NCBI GenBank assembly: GCA_003569165.1
Contig: BGOI01000001.1
Span: 208,501-272,500 of the forward strand
DNA: 64,000 nucleotides
Origin: Opitutia bacterium
GTDB taxonomy: Bacteria > Verrucomicrobiota > Verrucomicrobiia > Opitutales > UBA953
Reading direction: 5' to 3'
Both the position numbers and the translations under genes were made by a program. The notes beneath the pieces are model-generated. The model was not told the origin of the DNA. It did no database searches and was given only the letters and a program-made list of their open reading frames with translations. Of this stretch, positions 63,545-64,000 are shown one piece after another. Every line of letters starts with the position of its first letter. Position 1 is the stretch's first letter.

Positions 63545-63592
63545 TTACTAGATGTAGGGGCTGCAAATTTATTTCACCACTAGATGTAGTGT
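63545..63592 (-). promoter_or_regulatory. Tandem NrdR-type boxes upstream of nrdB
   Basis: ACTAGATGTAG occurs twice, starting at 63547 and 63579, 32 bases apart (three turns). Box 2 is the inverted repeat CACTA-GATG-TAGTG; on the minus strand it reads CACTACATCTAGTG. Position, pairing and spacing match NrdR regulation of ribonucleotide reductase genes. No nrdR gene is in the window. Confidence 0.65.
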
Positions 63593-63817
63593 TTTTACGC
63601 AAGGTCCTGACATTTCGCTACTTAGGTAAAAAACTTTATTCACAATTGGGGTTTTTAACGAAAATTTGAGAAGGAGGCACAGTTAGGGTGAATCCCCCAA
63701 CAAAATCGGGGGCGGGACGAGTCGGCAAACGTCAGTTGTTGGTGTTGCTCACGGTGTTCACCAGGCCGGCGGAGGGCGGAGATTGCGGAGGGCGGTCCCC
63801 TGCCCCACTTTCAGCGC

Positions 63818-64000
63818 ATGAACAAGGGCCCCACCGCTGAATCACCGAGCGATCCACGCAGCCCCAGCTTCTTCGCCGCCAGCTGGACGCCGGAAGCGCT
63901 CGCGCAACGCGGATGGCGTGGAGGCCTGAAGGCTACCTGGCGCGTGCTCGCCACGACTTGGTACGGAGTCTTTGACAATCGACTGCCACAACAGTCCGCC
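63818..64000 (+). CDS. Probable YihY/BrkB-family membrane protein, N-terminus only
   Basis: Open to the right edge; 61 codons visible, MNKGPTAESPSDPRSPSFFAASWTPEALAQRGWRGGLKATWRVLATTWYGVFDNRLPQQSA. The pattern LKATWRVL...W..VFDNRLPQQSA resembles the start of YihY/UPF0761 proteins, which continue with AALSYYTLF, but the diagnostic part is cut off. A basic, Ser/Pro-rich start precedes it. Upstream, 63650-63817 holds no other recognised feature. Confidence 0.45.
   Translation, partial: MNKGPTAESPSDPRSPSFFAASWTPEALAQRGWRGGLKATWRVLATTWYGVFDNRLPQQSA

Overview
The window reads as a piece of a chromosome from a diderm, high-GC member of the PVC group, most likely Verrucomicrobiota (Opitutia-like). 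The evidence is a very large prepilin-like protein resembling the 'Verru_Chthon cassette A' family, sulfatase / alginate-lyase-like genes, a Chlamydia-like class I ribonucleotide reductase, lipid A type enzymes (LpxL-like, LpxH-like), ExbB/ExbD, and a dcw cluster opening with mraZ. Assignments come from motif reading and memory of families; no database search was run.

Layout. 1-4478 (minus): cell division / wall operon mraZ-rsmH-ftsL-ftsI-murE with four-base start/stop overlaps and an MraZ-type operator. 4862-8076 (plus): lipoprotein, aroC, a degenerate CobW-like protein and an LpxL-like acyltransferase. 8080-16442 (minus): ECF sigma / anti-sigma / secreted protein set behind tmk-holB, a FecR-domain protein, PPi-type phosphofructokinase, purB and holA. 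16797-21863: cinA and uvrC (divergent), then an LpxH-like phosphoesterase with a UgtP/MGDG-type glycosyltransferase. 21949-26689 (minus): a tight sulfatase - alginate-lyase-like - sulfatase operon. 26849-38078 (plus): complex I genes nuoBCDEF and nuoGHI, interrupted by ppnP, rlmI and an AT-richer NYN-domain gene on the minus strand; both nuo units have nearly the same promoter. 38395-46060: Old Yellow Enzyme, CBS-type pyrophosphatase with rnr, a family 2 glycosyltransferase, and a beta-barrel-like protein behind two Fur-type boxes. 46520-50783 (minus): exbB-exbD-M42 peptidase-xseB-dxs. 50965-57858 (plus): the giant prepilin-like protein and a secreted companion. 57863-63470 (minus): pgl, nrdA, nrdB, with two NrdR-type boxes upstream of nrdB. 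The right edge cuts a probable YihY-family gene.

The most unusual feature is the set of intergenic regions. About ten gaps of 130-690 bases hold GTAGGG-type REP palindromes with many different stem sequences, often in inverted pairs, mixed with several other short repeat families. One stem type followed by a T-run sits just after nuoI, rnr and the Fur-box gene, as if reused as a terminator. No RAYT transposase is in the window.

Four genes look one base short at or near C-runs (the DUF3106-like gene, the FecR gene, nuoC and the giant pilin-like gene). This points to residual indel errors in the sequence or to true frameshifts, and should be settled before those ends are trusted.
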